DNA from: Desmodus rotundus
Taxonomy: Eukaryota; Chordata; Mammalia; Chiroptera; Phyllostomidae
Reading direction: 5' to 3'
NCBI RefSeq assembly: GCF_022682495.2
Contig: NC_071388.1
Span: 177,287,622 to 177,351,621, forward strand
Length of the DNA stretch: 64,000 nt
In this document: positions 43,815 to 55,042 of the stretch, one piece after another
How the letters are laid out: every line of letters begins with the position of its first letter
Position numbering within the stretch: position 1 is the first letter of the stretch
The notes under the pieces: model-generated
What the model was told of the DNA's origin: nothing
What the model saw: the letters and a program-made list of their open reading frames with translations, nothing else
The model's database searches: none
Translations under genes and position numbers: made by a program

Positions 43815-46510
43815 CTTTTTAAAATATATTTTGTTGATTATGCCATTACAGTTGTCCCACTCCCCCCTTTATTCCCCTCCACCCTGCACCTCCACTTCCA
43901 CCCGCATTCCCCCACCTTAGTTCATGCCCATGGGTCGTACATATTAGTTCTTTGGCTTCTCCATTTCTTAAACTATTCTTACCTCACCCGGTCTATTTTG
44001 TACCTACCACTTACACTTCTTATTCCCTGTACCTTTTTCCTCATTCCTACCCTCCCTGCTGATAACCCTCCAGGTGATCTCCATTTGTGTGATTCTATTC
44101 TTGTTCTAGTTGTTTGCTTAGCTTGTTTTTGTTTTTATATTTGTTTGGCCCAGTTTTTGATAGTTGTGAGTTTGTTGTCATTTTACTGTTTATATTTTTT
44201 ATTTCTTTTTCTTATGACTCCCTTTAACAGTTCATCAATAAGGGCTTGGTGATAATGAACTCCTTTAACTTTACCTTATCTGGAAAGCACTTTATCTGCC
44301 CTCCCATTCTAAACAATAGCTTTGCTGGATACAGTAATCTTGGGTGTAGGTCCTTGCCTTTGGTGACTTGAATACTTCTTGCCAGTCCCTTCTTGCCTGT
44401 CAGGTTTCTTTTGAGAAATCAGCTGACAGTCTTATGGGAACTCCTTTGTAGGTAACTGTCTCCTTTTCTCTTGCTGCTTTTAAGATTCTCTCCTTATCTT
44501 TAATCTTGGGTAATGTAATTATGATATGCCTTGGTGTGTTCCTCCTTGGGTCCAGCTTCTTTGGGACTCTCTGAACTTCCTGGAAGTCTGTTTCCTTTTC
44601 CAGATTAGGGAAGTTCCTTCATTACATTTTCAAATAAGTTTTCAATTTCTTGCTCTTCTCCTTCTGACACCCCTATGATTCAGATGTTGGAACATTTAAA
44701 GTTGTCCCAGAGGTTCCTAAACCTCTCCTCATTTTTTTGTGTTGGGAACCGCCCTGCCTGGTTTCAGAAGCTGTAACCCCCATGGGTAAGGCTGAGTCAG
44801 AGACCTTGGGACCATAAGCCACTAAGGAAACAAAGGTTATCTCCCTGGCAGGGGTGCCATCTCTGCTCACTTCACCCTGCTTGGCCCTGAGCTTGACCAG
44901 TTAGCCAATGATGGATAAGATTCCTCAAGGGAGGGACGACCTAAGACAGGCATGGTCATGAAAAAGGACCATAGGGAAGGACTCGGGGGGCTATAGAAAA
45001 AGGGGGTGATGGACCCTTGCCCCTCGGCTTTGATATAGCCTGAGTCCTCATTCTGTCTGCAAGAAGTCTCCTAATCTCTTGGCTGCCTTACTTCCCCTGC
45101 CTGATTTAAGCTTGAAACAATGACAGCGGGCGGTGCAGTCCTGTGCTGGAAAGGGCAGATTCCACAGGGCAATCAGGCCTAAGAAAGAATGCATAAAATC
45201 CTGTGAAACCTGCTTTGTTTATACCCTCAGCTTAAATGATAAGGGACCAAGCCTGAAATAAGGTTTGTTTCCCAAAATCTTATAACCATTTAACTAACTG
45301 ACCCTAACTCAGAATAAGCCCTCAAAGTTCTTTATGTGTTATCTATTGTTTGATCCTTACTGCCTAACAATGATTGATGAGCTTTACCTGTATTCCTGTA
45401 CAAATTGAACCCAATAAAAGCCCATTGAGGAAAAGGCTCTTGGCCCTTCTCCTTTGAGAGATCGGCCACCTCTCCTCCCCAAGGAGATCATGTCTTGGTA
45501 GATTTATTTTTATCTGTGGCGGATGGAGGGGGTGGGGTGGCTCTGTGGTAAAGCTTCCCCACATTTTTGAATTCTCATTTCTTCATTCTTGTCTGGTTGA
45601 ATGTTTATTTCTTCCTTCTGGTCCAAATCGTTGATTTGAGTCCCAGTTTCCCTCCCTTCACTGTTGGTTCCCTGTACATTTTCCTTTATTTCACTTTTCA
45701 TAGCCTTTACTTTTTCCTCTATTTTTGTGACCATACTCAACCATTTCTGTGAGCATCCTGATTACCAGTGTTTTGAACTCTGCAACTCATAGGTTGGCTA
45801 TCTCTTCATGGCTTAGTTGTATTTTTTCTGGAGCTTTGATTTGTTCTTTCATTTGGACCTTTTTAAATTTTTTCTCAGCCTGCCTGTTATGCAGTAAGGG
45901 GCGGAGCTTTAGGTGTTCACCAGGGCGAGGCAACCCACATCGTTGTGCTGTGGCACTCTATGTGGGGAGGGGTCCGAGAGGGAACGATTGCACTTGCTCT
46001 GCTCTCTGCTGGCTTTCAGTCACTTCCCCTGCTGCCCACAGTGAAATGGGCCCTTCTGGGGCTGATTCCTGGGTGGGTGGGTTTGTGTACATTCTAGGAC
46101 CCTGTGGGTCTCTCCAACAAACTCTCCTGTGAGGCTGGGAGTTTCTCCCAGCACCACAACCCCCACAGGTGTTTTCAGTCAGAGGTTTGAGGCTTTATTT
46201 CCCTGCACTGGAACCCTGGATTGCGAGGTCTCTCTCCCCAGTTGTTCCTCCCGGTTTATCCGCACGCAAATGTGGGACCACCTGGTCCACCAGCCACCTT
46301 GCCATGCATCCTCTCCACCCAGCTGCCCGTCTCCGCCCCTCCTACCATCTGGATGAATGTTTCGACTTTAACTCCTTGGTTGTTGGACTTCCATACAGTT
46401 CAATTTTCTGGCAGTTCTGGTTGTTTTTTTGTTTTTAAACTTGTTTTTGTCCTTCTTTTGGTTGTGCAAGGAGGCACAGTGTATCTACCTACCCTCCATC
46501 TTGGCCGGAA
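43815..46510 (-). mobile_element. HAL1-like element (half-L1: 5' region, ORF1, 3' end)
   Basis: On the - strand the element begins near 46510 with CTTCCGGCCAAGATGGAGGG, a GC-rich 5' region typical of L1 starts. ORF1-like sequence follows from about 45740 (MVTKIEEKVKAMKSEIKE, a coiled-coil-like start), continues past the solo LTR, and includes VTYKGVPIRLSADFSKETL in the conserved ORF1 C-terminal domain (around 44420-44460). Soon after ORF1 (about 44.2 kb) it reaches a GGGACAACTGTAATGGCATA type 3' end and A-rich tail near 43.82 kb. No ORF2 endonuclease or reverse transcriptase lies between, which is the definition of a half-L1. ORF1 is broken by the LTR and smaller lesions. Frames on the + strand here are shadows. 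Confidence 0.7.
44740..45563. mobile_element. solo LTR of a class II (ERVK-like) endogenous retrovirus
   Basis: An 824-bp block starts TGTTGGGAACCGCC and ends TTCCCCACA (TG...CA). It is flanked by an exact 6-bp duplication TTTTTG (44734-44739 and 45564-45569). Removing it and one copy restores the L1 ORF1-like phrase. An internal AATAAA (45413-45418) is a plausible LTR poly(A) signal if the LTR is read on +. The 6-bp duplication and the TGTTGGGA start fit class II (betaretrovirus-like) elements. There is no gag, pol or env, so this is the product of LTR-LTR recombination. Confidence 0.85.
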
Positions 46511-46904
46511 GTTCCTGAATCTTCAATAAGAGCATTTGTGGGTTAAATTAATAAATCGTTATAAAAAGAAATGCCAACTACCCTGTCCTCAAAGTTTTGT
46601 GTATAATGATTGGGAATTCAATAGTTTAATCATAGATATTAGGTAGTTTCTAAACTTTAGTCAGTGATTTTATAAATTCTGTCTTTTACCTGAGTTCAAA
46701 AATAAATAACTGGTGATCATCATTACTACTTAGCTTTTAATCCAAATACCATCTTCTGCTTCTTGATAATGAGATGAGGAAAATTAAAAATTTTGCATCT
46801 GAATTGAATAAAAATCAACCATAGCTTCTTCAAGAAAACTTTCCTTAGAAATGTGATGATGTTTTCAAACTTCTACAGAAATGCTCAGTTAGGCCCTAGA
46901 GAAA

Positions 46905-47115
46905 GCAACTAGCTAAGCATGAGAACCAGATGGCCTGGCGTTTGACTCTCGACCTTGCCAGTTACTAGCTGTGAGGCCTTGGTCAAGTTATTTATCCTTT
47001 CTGAGCCTTAGTGTCCACTTCGGTGTAATGGGGACAGCAACAGTATCAGTGCTGTGGGGTTACAGTGAAGATTAAATGTAAAGGGCCGGGCAGTTTCTGG
47101 AAACCCGTGGCGATA
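46905..47115 (+). repeat. MIR SINE
   Basis: It follows the MIR consensus order: CTTGCCAGTTACTAGCTGTG, CCTTGGTCAAGTTATTTATC, TCTGAGCCTTAGTGTCC, TGTAATGGGGACAGCAACAG, GTGAAGATTAAATGTAAAG. It is old but fairly well preserved. Confidence 0.8.
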
Positions 47116-47689
47116 AGAGAAACTCTGTGCCCTTCCGTTAACTTGCTCTTACCCAACTTAAACATTCCTCTCCCCCTTTCCAAATACTGAGTTTGAAACG
47201 AATTATTTATCCTTCTTGGTATTTTTGAGTTTCATGAGGTGTTCCAGGAGCTGTCAGAGGGTCAGTGTGGCCTGAGTGTAGTGGCACATGATGCGCTCCT
47301 ACAGGTAGACAGTGACTAGAACATGCCTGGCTGCAGAGTCCGGATTAGGGGTCTAGATTTCCCTCTAACTACAAAGGGGGAAATGTCATTAGTAACTTAT
47401 TTAGTTGTCTGAGTTTTCAATGGGGGCTTAGTGGTGACATGGCCTGTTCACACTTTTAAAAACTTTCTGTGATTTTGGTATAAATGAAATATTGTAAGTG
47501 TATAATGACACCAGTAGGGCGACAAGATAAAACTCTAGCGTAGAAGAATCTCGATACAAATGGTGGTGTCAGTCGGCCTGTGGACGAGCAACTGCTTTTT
47601 ATGTGAGTGTCTGAGGGAGCGGAAGAATGAAGATTCATGGATTTCTGGCTGGATGGTGGTCCCATTTGTTAACAGTGATTGTAAATGTT

Positions 47690-48520
47690 ACATATCCAGG
47701 AGACAACAAAGTGGAGATGTTTGGTCAGGCAGTCGGATATAGAGGTCTGGATCTTAGAGGAAAAACCTAGACTAGACATGTAAAGATGGTAGATATCAGC
47801 CAGAGATAATGAAACATAACAAATGAGGTCATTTGGGGAAAAAGATGCAATTAGAAAAGAGAAGCTGTCCCAGGACTGAGTCCTTTGGAACCCCAATATT
47901 TTGAGGAGGATAAGCTAACAAACAAGCATGAATGTGTCCAGGGAGAAAAGGAAAATCAAGAGAGGGTGATATTTGGAAATAAAGGGAGAAGGATGTCTCT
48001 AGAAAAAGGAAGTTGTCAACTAGTAAAAACTACTGAGAAGTTAAGATGAAGAAAGAAGAGAGTTCATGGGATTTGTCAAATGGAAGTCGCTGGTCACTCT
48101 GAAAAGCACAGCATCAGTTGGTTGGAGAGGATGTGAAAGGCAGACAGGAAATGGGAAGTGAGAACCTGGAGACGGCATGTAAAGACAACTCTTTTGAGAA
48201 TTTTGCTATGGAGGGGAGCAGAGACATGGGGCAGTAGCTGAGGAGATGTGAGTGTTAAAATAATTGTAATTATTTCTTGACTTTCTAAGAAGAGAGGTTC
48301 TAGAACACATTGTATGCTGTAGAATTATTCAGTAGTGATTGGGAAGCTGTTGATTTTAGGAAAAGCAGGCACAATGGAAGGAGCAAAGACCCTGAGAAAG
48401 AGGAGAAAAGTGGAATCCGGACTCCCTCATAGGATCTGGACTACCAGAGGTTGCAGATGTGGACAGATTAATAGGTTTGGTGTTGCTAACAGCTCTCTTC
48501 TGATGGCTTCTTATTTTTGC
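47690..48520. repeat. ancient mammalian repeat, family not identified
   Basis: Several phrases (GTCGCTGGTCACTCTGAAAA, GACAACTCTTTTGAGAATTT, TGCTATGGAGGGGAGCAGAG) match wording I recall from a widespread old mammalian repeat, but I cannot name the family. No open frame or ends are visible. Confidence 0.4.
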
Positions 48521-48930
48521 AATGAAGGATGAGGTAAGATGTAAGGGAAGAGGGAAGGACTAGGAAGGCATAGTGGTTGTTTTGAGAGTGAGAAAGCAAC
48601 TTTCCAGGAAATGCTAGTAAGATTGCTTCATAGTGTTAGAAACTCCCTTGAGATTTGGGACAATCAGTGTAAAAGAAAATCGTGTGGCCCAGTAATGTGA
48701 TTATCCTACACTGTTGTGTTGACATATGTACTCGTTAGTGTCTCTCACTGCAATATGTTAGTGGGGGGCCAAGATTCTGTCCAAACTGTTCACTGTTGAT
48801 ATGCTCAGTGTCTAACAGAGTGAGCCAGTGAGTTCCTCATTCAGCAGTGAATAAGGAAGTAGAATTGTCTTTGACACATCAGTTAAAGCAGGACACATTA
48901 ATGGTCATTCAGAAATGAGTGTCATTTTTA

Positions 48931-49139
48931 ACATTTATTTTTCTAGAGAGATGGAAGGAAGGGAGAAAGAGAGGGAGAGAAACAACTAAGTGAGAGAGAC
49001 ATCAGTCAGCTGTGTCTCTTATACACCCTGATTGGGGACCGAACCCACAACCCAAGCACGTTCCTGACTAGAAATCGAACTGGTAACCTTTTGCGCTTTG
49101 CAGGCCAGCACCCAACAAACTGAGCCACACTAGTCAGGG
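48931..49139 (-). mobile_element. Ves-type bat SINE
   Basis: The antisense copy has GAGAGATGGAAGGAAGGGAG, ACACCCTGATTGGGGACCG and GAGCCACACTAGTCAGGG. Imperfect duplications CAGAAATGAGTGTCATTTTT and CAGAAATTACTGTTATTTTT flank it. Confidence 0.85.
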
Positions 49140-49814
49140 CAGAAATTACTGTTATTTTTTAAAAGAGAGCACCGTGTTATTAAATTAGGAATCTGTAGCA
49201 TTTTTTAAAATAACGTTTGTTTAAAATAGGAGCCCTGTCCACTAAATTTGAAATAAAACATTAAGATATATGCTCTGAATGTTAAAAAGACAAACATTAA
49301 GAAAATAAAGATAACTTTCCTCACAATCTTTCAATCACAAAACCAATGTTCCTATTAGATATTAGCTTTATTGAGTTTTGGAATGATGTCTGTAACAGGA
49401 GAAAGGACACTTTTTAGAGGCCTGCACAGGTATACTCTTTGAGGGACCAGGAAAATCTTCCTTCCAATATGGTGCCACCTTGAGTCCCCAAAGTCACCAG
49501 AAGATTACAGCTGATTATCCCAGGTATTGTTAATGTGCTGATTACTTTCTCCCTACTTTTTTTAGAAATAATTTCAAACTTACAAAATTCTGCAAGGATA
49601 AAACAGTACACGGGACATATACTCTTTATTCAGATTTACTTTATCTTCATTTGCTTTATCATATTTTCTCCCGCCCCCCATAAATCGTTTGCTCAACCAC
49701 TTGAGGGTGAGTTACATGAGGATTAAATGTTTTAACACCTGGGCAGAGTAAGCAAGAATGCTGTGTTTTTACAGTGCCTAGATATAAGTCAACTCCCTCT
49801 GCCGCTGCACTTAC

Positions 49815-49992
49815 CATCTTCCGGAGCAGCCTTATATTCTTTGTCTTCCATCACTTCGTAGTCAAACCCGAGCAGATCAATGGGGATGGTGTGTTTCCTG
49901 GCGTAGTTCTGCTGGGCACCGGTCAGGAAGGCTTGAGTGAAGAAGAAGCCAGAGAGCCAGAAGACCGGAGGAGGGCCGACCTCGTACCATTG
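49815..49992 (-). CDS. DNAH7: DNAH7 coding exon, third from last
   Basis: A 178-bp exon (phase 0 to 1; acceptor GTCCCGTAG, donor GATG|GTAAGTG) encoding [20 protein letters not shown], then [20 protein letters not shown] and [20 protein letters not shown] (the last Gly is split). The [15 protein letters not shown] and [14 protein letters not shown] blocks are hallmarks of the axonemal dynein C-terminal domain. The open frame on the opposite strand is a shadow. The acceptor has a short pyrimidine tract. Confidence 0.96.
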
Positions 49993-51385
49993 CTACGGGA
50001 CAAGCACACGTGGCCCAACAACAGAGCTCTTCACCTTGGAGGCAACACTGCTCAATAAAATTTGCCCCAAACAGTCCCTCTGTGATCTCTTAGGTAAATG
50101 AATAACTAAGCTAACGTTTTGAGGAATATAAAGCCACACACTGAAGGTTTTAAAAATAAGTAGCATATTCAGTGTTTTGTTCTGACTCCAACTTTATGCC
50201 CATCACACCAGCCTGGGTATCACAGTGTTTATGAGTGCGGATGTAAGTGTCTGTTTTATAATTACCTAGTGATTCCTTCAGGAAAGCTCCATGCAATAGT
50301 GAGTATCTAATATACATCATTGCACAATTTATCGTGCTCCATAGTTGAATAGAAGAGATCCCTATCAAGTTTGGGCAGGTAGTAATTAATGTTTTTCAGC
50401 TTTTTTCTCTCTAGTCAGTAGTATCAAGCACAATATTCCTTTGGAAGTTTTCTCTCCTACTCCACCAAAATACAATGAAATCCAACATATAGAAACACAA
50501 TATCATACAAGGAATTCCCAGAAAAAAACAGAATAGTGAGAACTTAGGATCTTTATAAATAAAGATGCTTGGATATTCTGTTTATATCATTTATTGTAAG
50601 AGGCTAGTTGAATACTGACTTTAATCAAATACTAAATTACCAAAGTCAGTCTGAAGAAATAAATTTGAAGACCTTTTCCCTATTAGAGCTCAAGGTAGAG
50701 CCCTCATCTTTCAGGAACAACCTTAATTCCTTAGTTTCAACTCTAGTACCGCAGCTGGCCTGCGTTATGGGAAGGAAATTTAATCATTTTTCCCTGAAGA
50801 AATTTTTTCACAGGCAGTTTTTTATGCTTTATACACAGTATCTAGGGCATTAATTAATACTTCTAATGAATATAATTGTTAATAAGAACACAGTTAAATA
50901 CCAGTATGGCCAGATAATTAGGAGGTAGACTTCAGTCTACCCAACATCTTGAGGACAATTAGCCATTGAGGTTGTTACTGGGTTGGGCTGAACCAGCAAT
51001 CTAGTGAAGTAATGACCTGGGCGAGTGCTGGAGCGCGGGAACTGGGGCTGCTTGCTGTGACTTGGCTGGCTCGCTAAGGTGCTCTGCTCTTGAGAGCTAT
51101 TTCAACGCTAAATGTGTAATGAAAAAAAATCAACATAACCAGTTTTCTCTCTTCAAATGTCATTGATTTGAATGTCCAGATTCACTGAACACAAACAACT
51201 GCTCCTAAAGAAGATCTCTGGTACTTGACAGTTCAGTGTAAGTTAATTATATGCAATATCAAGTAGTGGTCATTTGTTCTTCAAGTGAACAGAAAAACTA
51301 GAGAGTAATACTCATCACATTAGGTATCCAAATGAAGAAAATGAGATCAGAAGAAACTGATATATGTGCACTTAGATGAACTCAC
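49993..51385 (-). other. DNAH7: DNAH7 intron (1.4 kb)
   Basis: An AT-rich intron between two C-terminal domain exons. No transposon or RNA gene is recognised. Confidence 0.88.
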
Positions 51386-51538
51386 CTGCAAGAATTTTAA
51401 TCTAGCAAGAAAGTCATTCACATAGCTCCCAAGAGGTTTAAGGCTTGGGTATGATTTAGCCATCCACATTCCTGGAATTTTGACGTTTAAAATGCTGCTA
51501 ACCACTTCTTCAAGATCTGTGGACATCACCACAAGCCC
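51386..51538 (-). CDS. DNAH7: DNAH7 coding exon, fourth from last
   Basis: A 153-bp exon (51 codons, phase 0 to 0; acceptor CGTTTCAG, donor CAG|GTGAGT): [20 protein letters not shown], then [20 protein letters not shown] and [11 protein letters not shown]. The [15 protein letters not shown] block is conserved in the post-AAA6 C-terminal domain. Skipping would preserve frame. Confidence 0.96.
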
Positions 51539-51769
51539 CTGAAACGCAATTTAACCTTTGGTTAACACGATAATACAGATTTCGGAGCCCCTCTTAAATA
51601 TCTTCTTTGTAATTATCCTTTGTCGACAACTGTAATTAGTTAAGGTTGAGTCATATAGCAAAAAAAGAGAAAATACAGATATTTTCTTTTGCTCTCAGGT
51701 AAATCATGGAGTCTTTGAACTATTCCCCAGAAAAATATTAAAAATGTTAACCTAATAAAATTTTAATGG

Positions 51770-51990
51770 AAGCATTTTTACTGAGGTATAATTGACACAA
51801 AACATTATATTAGCTTCAGATGTACAACATAATGATTCAATATTTGTTCCTACTGTGAAATGATCACCACAGGAAGTCTAGTTAACAGCTATCATCAGAC
51901 ACAGTTACCAAGACTTTTTTTCTTGTGATGAGGGTTTTTGAGATCTACGCTCTTAGCAACTTTCAAATGTGCAATACGCTCATGTTAACT
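51770..51990 (-). repeat. old L1 3'-end remnant
   Basis: On the + strand it reads TGAGGTATAATTGACACAAA, CATTATATTAGCTTCAGATG, TACAACATAATGATTCAATA, the reverse complement of mammalian L1 3' UTR wording. A related remnant lies near 63.72 kb. Confidence 0.65.
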
Positions 51991-52030
51991 GTAGTCGGCA
52001 TGCTGTACATCACATCCCATAACCTCTTCA

Positions 52031-52231
52031 CAGTTGGCCCGTGAACAACACGGGGTGGGGCGATGACCCCTACATGGTTGACTATCCGGTATGTAACTTA
52101 GGTCAGTCCTCCACATCTACGGATTACCAACTGTGGGTCGAAAACCCAGCTGACTCTTGAACAGCATGCTTTAAAAAACTGGGCTCAAGTGGACCTGTGC
52201 AGTCAAACCCATGTTGTTCAAGGGTTAATTG
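52031..52231. mobile_element. internally deleted Tigger-like DNA transposon
   Basis: The ends CAGTTGGCCCGTGAACAAC and (inverted) CAATTAACCCTTGAACAAC form terminal inverted repeats, and the interior has GACTGACC-type fragments and GTGGACCTGTGCAGTCAAAC. It is 201 bp with no transposase. The TA target duplication is no longer evident. Confidence 0.6.
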
Positions 52232-52296
52232 TGTTTTATAAGTAAGAATTGGGATCTTTGACCCCTTCACACATTTTGCCCACCCTGAAAAATCTT

Positions 52297-53143
52297 TTTT
52301 TTTAGATTATATTTTATTGATTATGCAACTACAGTTGTCTCAATTTTTCTCCTTTTGCTCTTTTCCACTGAGGGTGGCTGTTGCTTGTTTGAGAGGAGTT
52401 AGGAAGTTGTGGAACATGAGCCAAGACCAGCCATTCATATGGAAAAGCCACAGTTAGTAGCTTGGGTGGGCCTGTACTAAGGGGACCTCCAGGGTGGTGC
52501 AAACAGTGTCAGCCAGGTTGATGGAGTCTCATAGATGGCACCCATCTGCCAGCTCTGTGGCTCTGGGGGTGGAGGGTTCAGAAAAGGGCAATGGCCTCTC
52601 CCTGCCTTTCTGTCTGGGAGAAAGCTGTCACCCAACTCTCTTTCAATGCCAGACACTTCAGTTCCTCTCCATATGCACTGGTGCCTTTCAACCTTCTACC
52701 CCAGTGCTGGAGCTTACAGGGAGTGAGTCTGAGTAAGTTCGTGTGTGGGTTCTTCAAGCAGAACTGCTTGGAACTCCAGAAGTTACTTCCACTGACTCAA
52801 TCCCTACTGGTTTTTGCAGCCAGAAGCTGTGGGGACTTACCTTCCTGGCACTGGAACCCTGGGCTGGCGGCCTGGTGCGGGGCTGGTGCTCCTCACGCCC
52901 AAGATATCCCTCCTGAATTTTTATCTACCACATGTGGGTGTGGGACCAGTCCATTCTGTGTCTCCACCCCTTTCACCAATGTGGATGGATGTGGTTTCTT
53001 TAATTCCGTAGTTGTCAGACTTCCATTCCACTTGATTCTGATGGTTCTGAGTGGCAGTTTTTCTATATTTTAGTTGTAATTTTGATGTGGTTGTGGGAGG
53101 AGGCAAGCCATGTTTACCTACGCCTATCTTGAACCAGGAGCCC
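52297..53143 (-). mobile_element. 847-bp mini-L1: L1-type 5' region joined to 3' end
   Basis: On the - strand it starts GGGCTCCTGGTTCAAGATAG, resembles the 5' region of the HAL1-like element (shared GGGTTCCAGTGC and a similar layout), and about 790 bp later runs directly into ACAACTGTAGTTGCATAATC and an A-rich tail. Flanking direct repeats GAAAAATCTT (52287-52296) and GGAAAATCTT (53144-53153) mark retrotransposition of this short form. No ORF1 or ORF2 remains; open frames inside (both strands) have no recognised function. Confidence 0.7.
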
Positions 53144-53915
53144 GGAAAATCTTAAAATACATGGCTATTCACTAGCTTTTAAATCACAGCCTGTGACTTA
53201 GTTTACTTGTCTATTAAATGGATAACTAATACATCCCTGTCCTGCCTTCTTACAAGAATAGTGATGAATATAAAATTAGGAAAATGATATGGAACGCTTT
53301 GAACAGTTAACATAGCCTAGATTCTAGCTGTGAAGGCCGATCAATCTTATCCCATTTTGACTCAATGAGGACAGATGTTCAAACTCAGGCCTGTGAAAAT
53401 TCCTGTCTATTTGATCTTGCAGTTGGGCCAGTCACCATAATCATTTCCATCTTCTCCATTGTTGATAATATGCTTCCAACTATCACATGGAAAAGATTTT
53501 AGAGGAAATTTTCATGGAAAACTCACATTTTGTTTGCCTCCTTCCTAAACCCACTAGAACAGTAGTAAAGGAATTTATTCTTTAAAGGCTTAAGCTGACA
53601 AGTACAGAAAAATATAAGGAAAGACACAATGACAACACAATTTGGGGAGCTAGAAAGCATATGGGCCACTGATAACTGACTCAGCGGTCAGGAGAAAACT
53701 GACCCTGAGCTGGCGGAGGGCAAAGCTAAGAATCAACTAGATAAATATCGCAGAATACCACCCCCGCCCCCATAGTTGGAACTGAGGGCCTTTGGTGGAA
53801 GTGAAGAGAGGAGCTGGCACTGAATGGAAATGATTGTTGAAACCCGGTTTTAAAAAACAGACTTCTAGATCCTTCCACACAAAACTGTACTTCGTGATCT
53901 TGCTTGAATGAAAAC

Positions 53916-53945
53916 GGGGGGGGGGGGGAGGGGTTGGGGGGGGGG
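53916..53945 (+). repeat. G-rich run, potential G-quadruplex
   Basis: Thirteen G, then A, four G, TT and ten G: four or more runs of at least three G with short spacers. It sits in a DNAH7 intron, with the G-rich strand opposite the transcript sense. Confidence 0.8.
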
Positions 53946-55042
53946 AAGAAAGGAACAAATCCCTGGAGTGGGGGATGCCAGGCTCAGCTGTGGCCGCAGT
54001 GGCCATTCTGAAATCTGAAGGTAAGTGAGTCATGTTTGTTGGATGCTGAGATCCCTGAGGCCTCTTTTCCTTTTGGCTCCCAGAATGCTGGATGGAAGCA
54101 GGAAGGAAAGAGAAAGAACCAAGTCAAGGAGAAACACATGGTGCTGAATGCTTCTTCGACAAACAGCCCTGTCAGGTTCCACTACCGCCAGCCTAGCGGA
54201 CCCCTCTTTTCATCAGTAACTCACATCCTACCACTTTCCTCCACCTCCAGTGCGGCTTCAAGGAACCAACTCAGTCGCTCTACCTCAACTGCATAATTGG
54301 TCTCCGGCTGAACTCTTGGTCCCCTACAATCCTTTCTGCAGTGGTTCGAGTGAATGTTTAAACATGTAAAATACCTCATTTCACTTGATTGCTTAAAGCC
54401 TTCTGAACGCGTCCCTTCACCTTTACACTTCAGAATCACATTCAAAATTCTAACAACGGCCAACCAGGCTGCAGGAAGCCACTGCTTCCTCGCTGTTCTG
54501 TCGTTTCCCTTGGGCTCACCCCACTCTGGAAACACTGGCCCCCTACTGTGTTCCTGAGCAAGGCCAAGTTTTTCCTCTCACGGCCTCTGTGCTTGCTATA
54601 CCCTCTGCCCAAACATCCCATGGCTTGTTCCTCACATCAGGCATCTATCTCCTGGTCGGTCAGTTCCTCGGAGGAGCCTGACTCAAAATGCCTGAATTTC
54701 CCACCCACCATTCTCTGCCCCATGCCCTGTTTTCCTTTTTTCCTCTCCCTTACTAAAGTGTAAGCTCTGTGAGGGCAGAGGCTTTGTCCTTCTTACTCCC
54801 GAACACTTTGTATCTTCTTAGTGTGTCTCCTGTCCAGCAAGCTACTGCTGTCTAACATATTCTACACCTAGTTCCCTGTTTACTAACAGCCACCTCCAGA
54901 AATCTATATACTCTTCGAGGGCAGGGATTTTTTTCTGTCCCCAGAACGAAGAACACGGCTCGCACAGACTCTGTGGCCAATAAATAAACATACGCTGAGT
55001 GCATACATTCCCATGATTTCTCTCTGGTGTCTCTTCCCTTAC

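Larger units (their letters stand above)
41016..49814 (-). other. DNAH7: DNAH7 intron (8.8 kb)
   Basis: A large intron carrying a third copy of the 39.5-kb hairpin arm (about 41372-41409), a Tigger/mariner-like element (42023-42632), local tandem duplications near 42.82-42.89 and 43.36-43.41 kb, the HAL1-like element with solo LTR (43.8-46.5 kb), a MIR, an unassigned old repeat (47.7-48.5 kb) and a Ves-type SINE. No additional exon is needed, because exon phases close without one. Confidence 0.9.
51539..55042 (-). other. DNAH7: DNAH7 intron (3.5 kb)
   Basis: Contains an old L1 3' remnant (51.77-51.99 kb), an internally deleted Tigger-like element (52.03-52.23 kb), the 847-bp mini-L1 (52.30-53.14 kb) and a long G-rich run at 53916-53945. 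The 53.2-53.9 and 54.0-55.0 kb parts hold nothing recognisable. Confidence 0.88.

Noticed and set aside
45749..46529. Several + strand open frames of 75-127 codons
   Set aside because: They lie antisense in the GC-rich 5' region of the HAL1-like element; GC-rich sequence has few stops by chance.
49774..50058. 94-codon + strand open frame
   Set aside because: It is the opposite strand of a DNAH7 exon (49815-49992).
52494..53106. Open frames up to 160 codons on + and a shorter one on -
   Set aside because: They fall in the 5' region of the mini-L1, show no known domain and are matched by frames in the related element at 46 kb only through shared ancestry.
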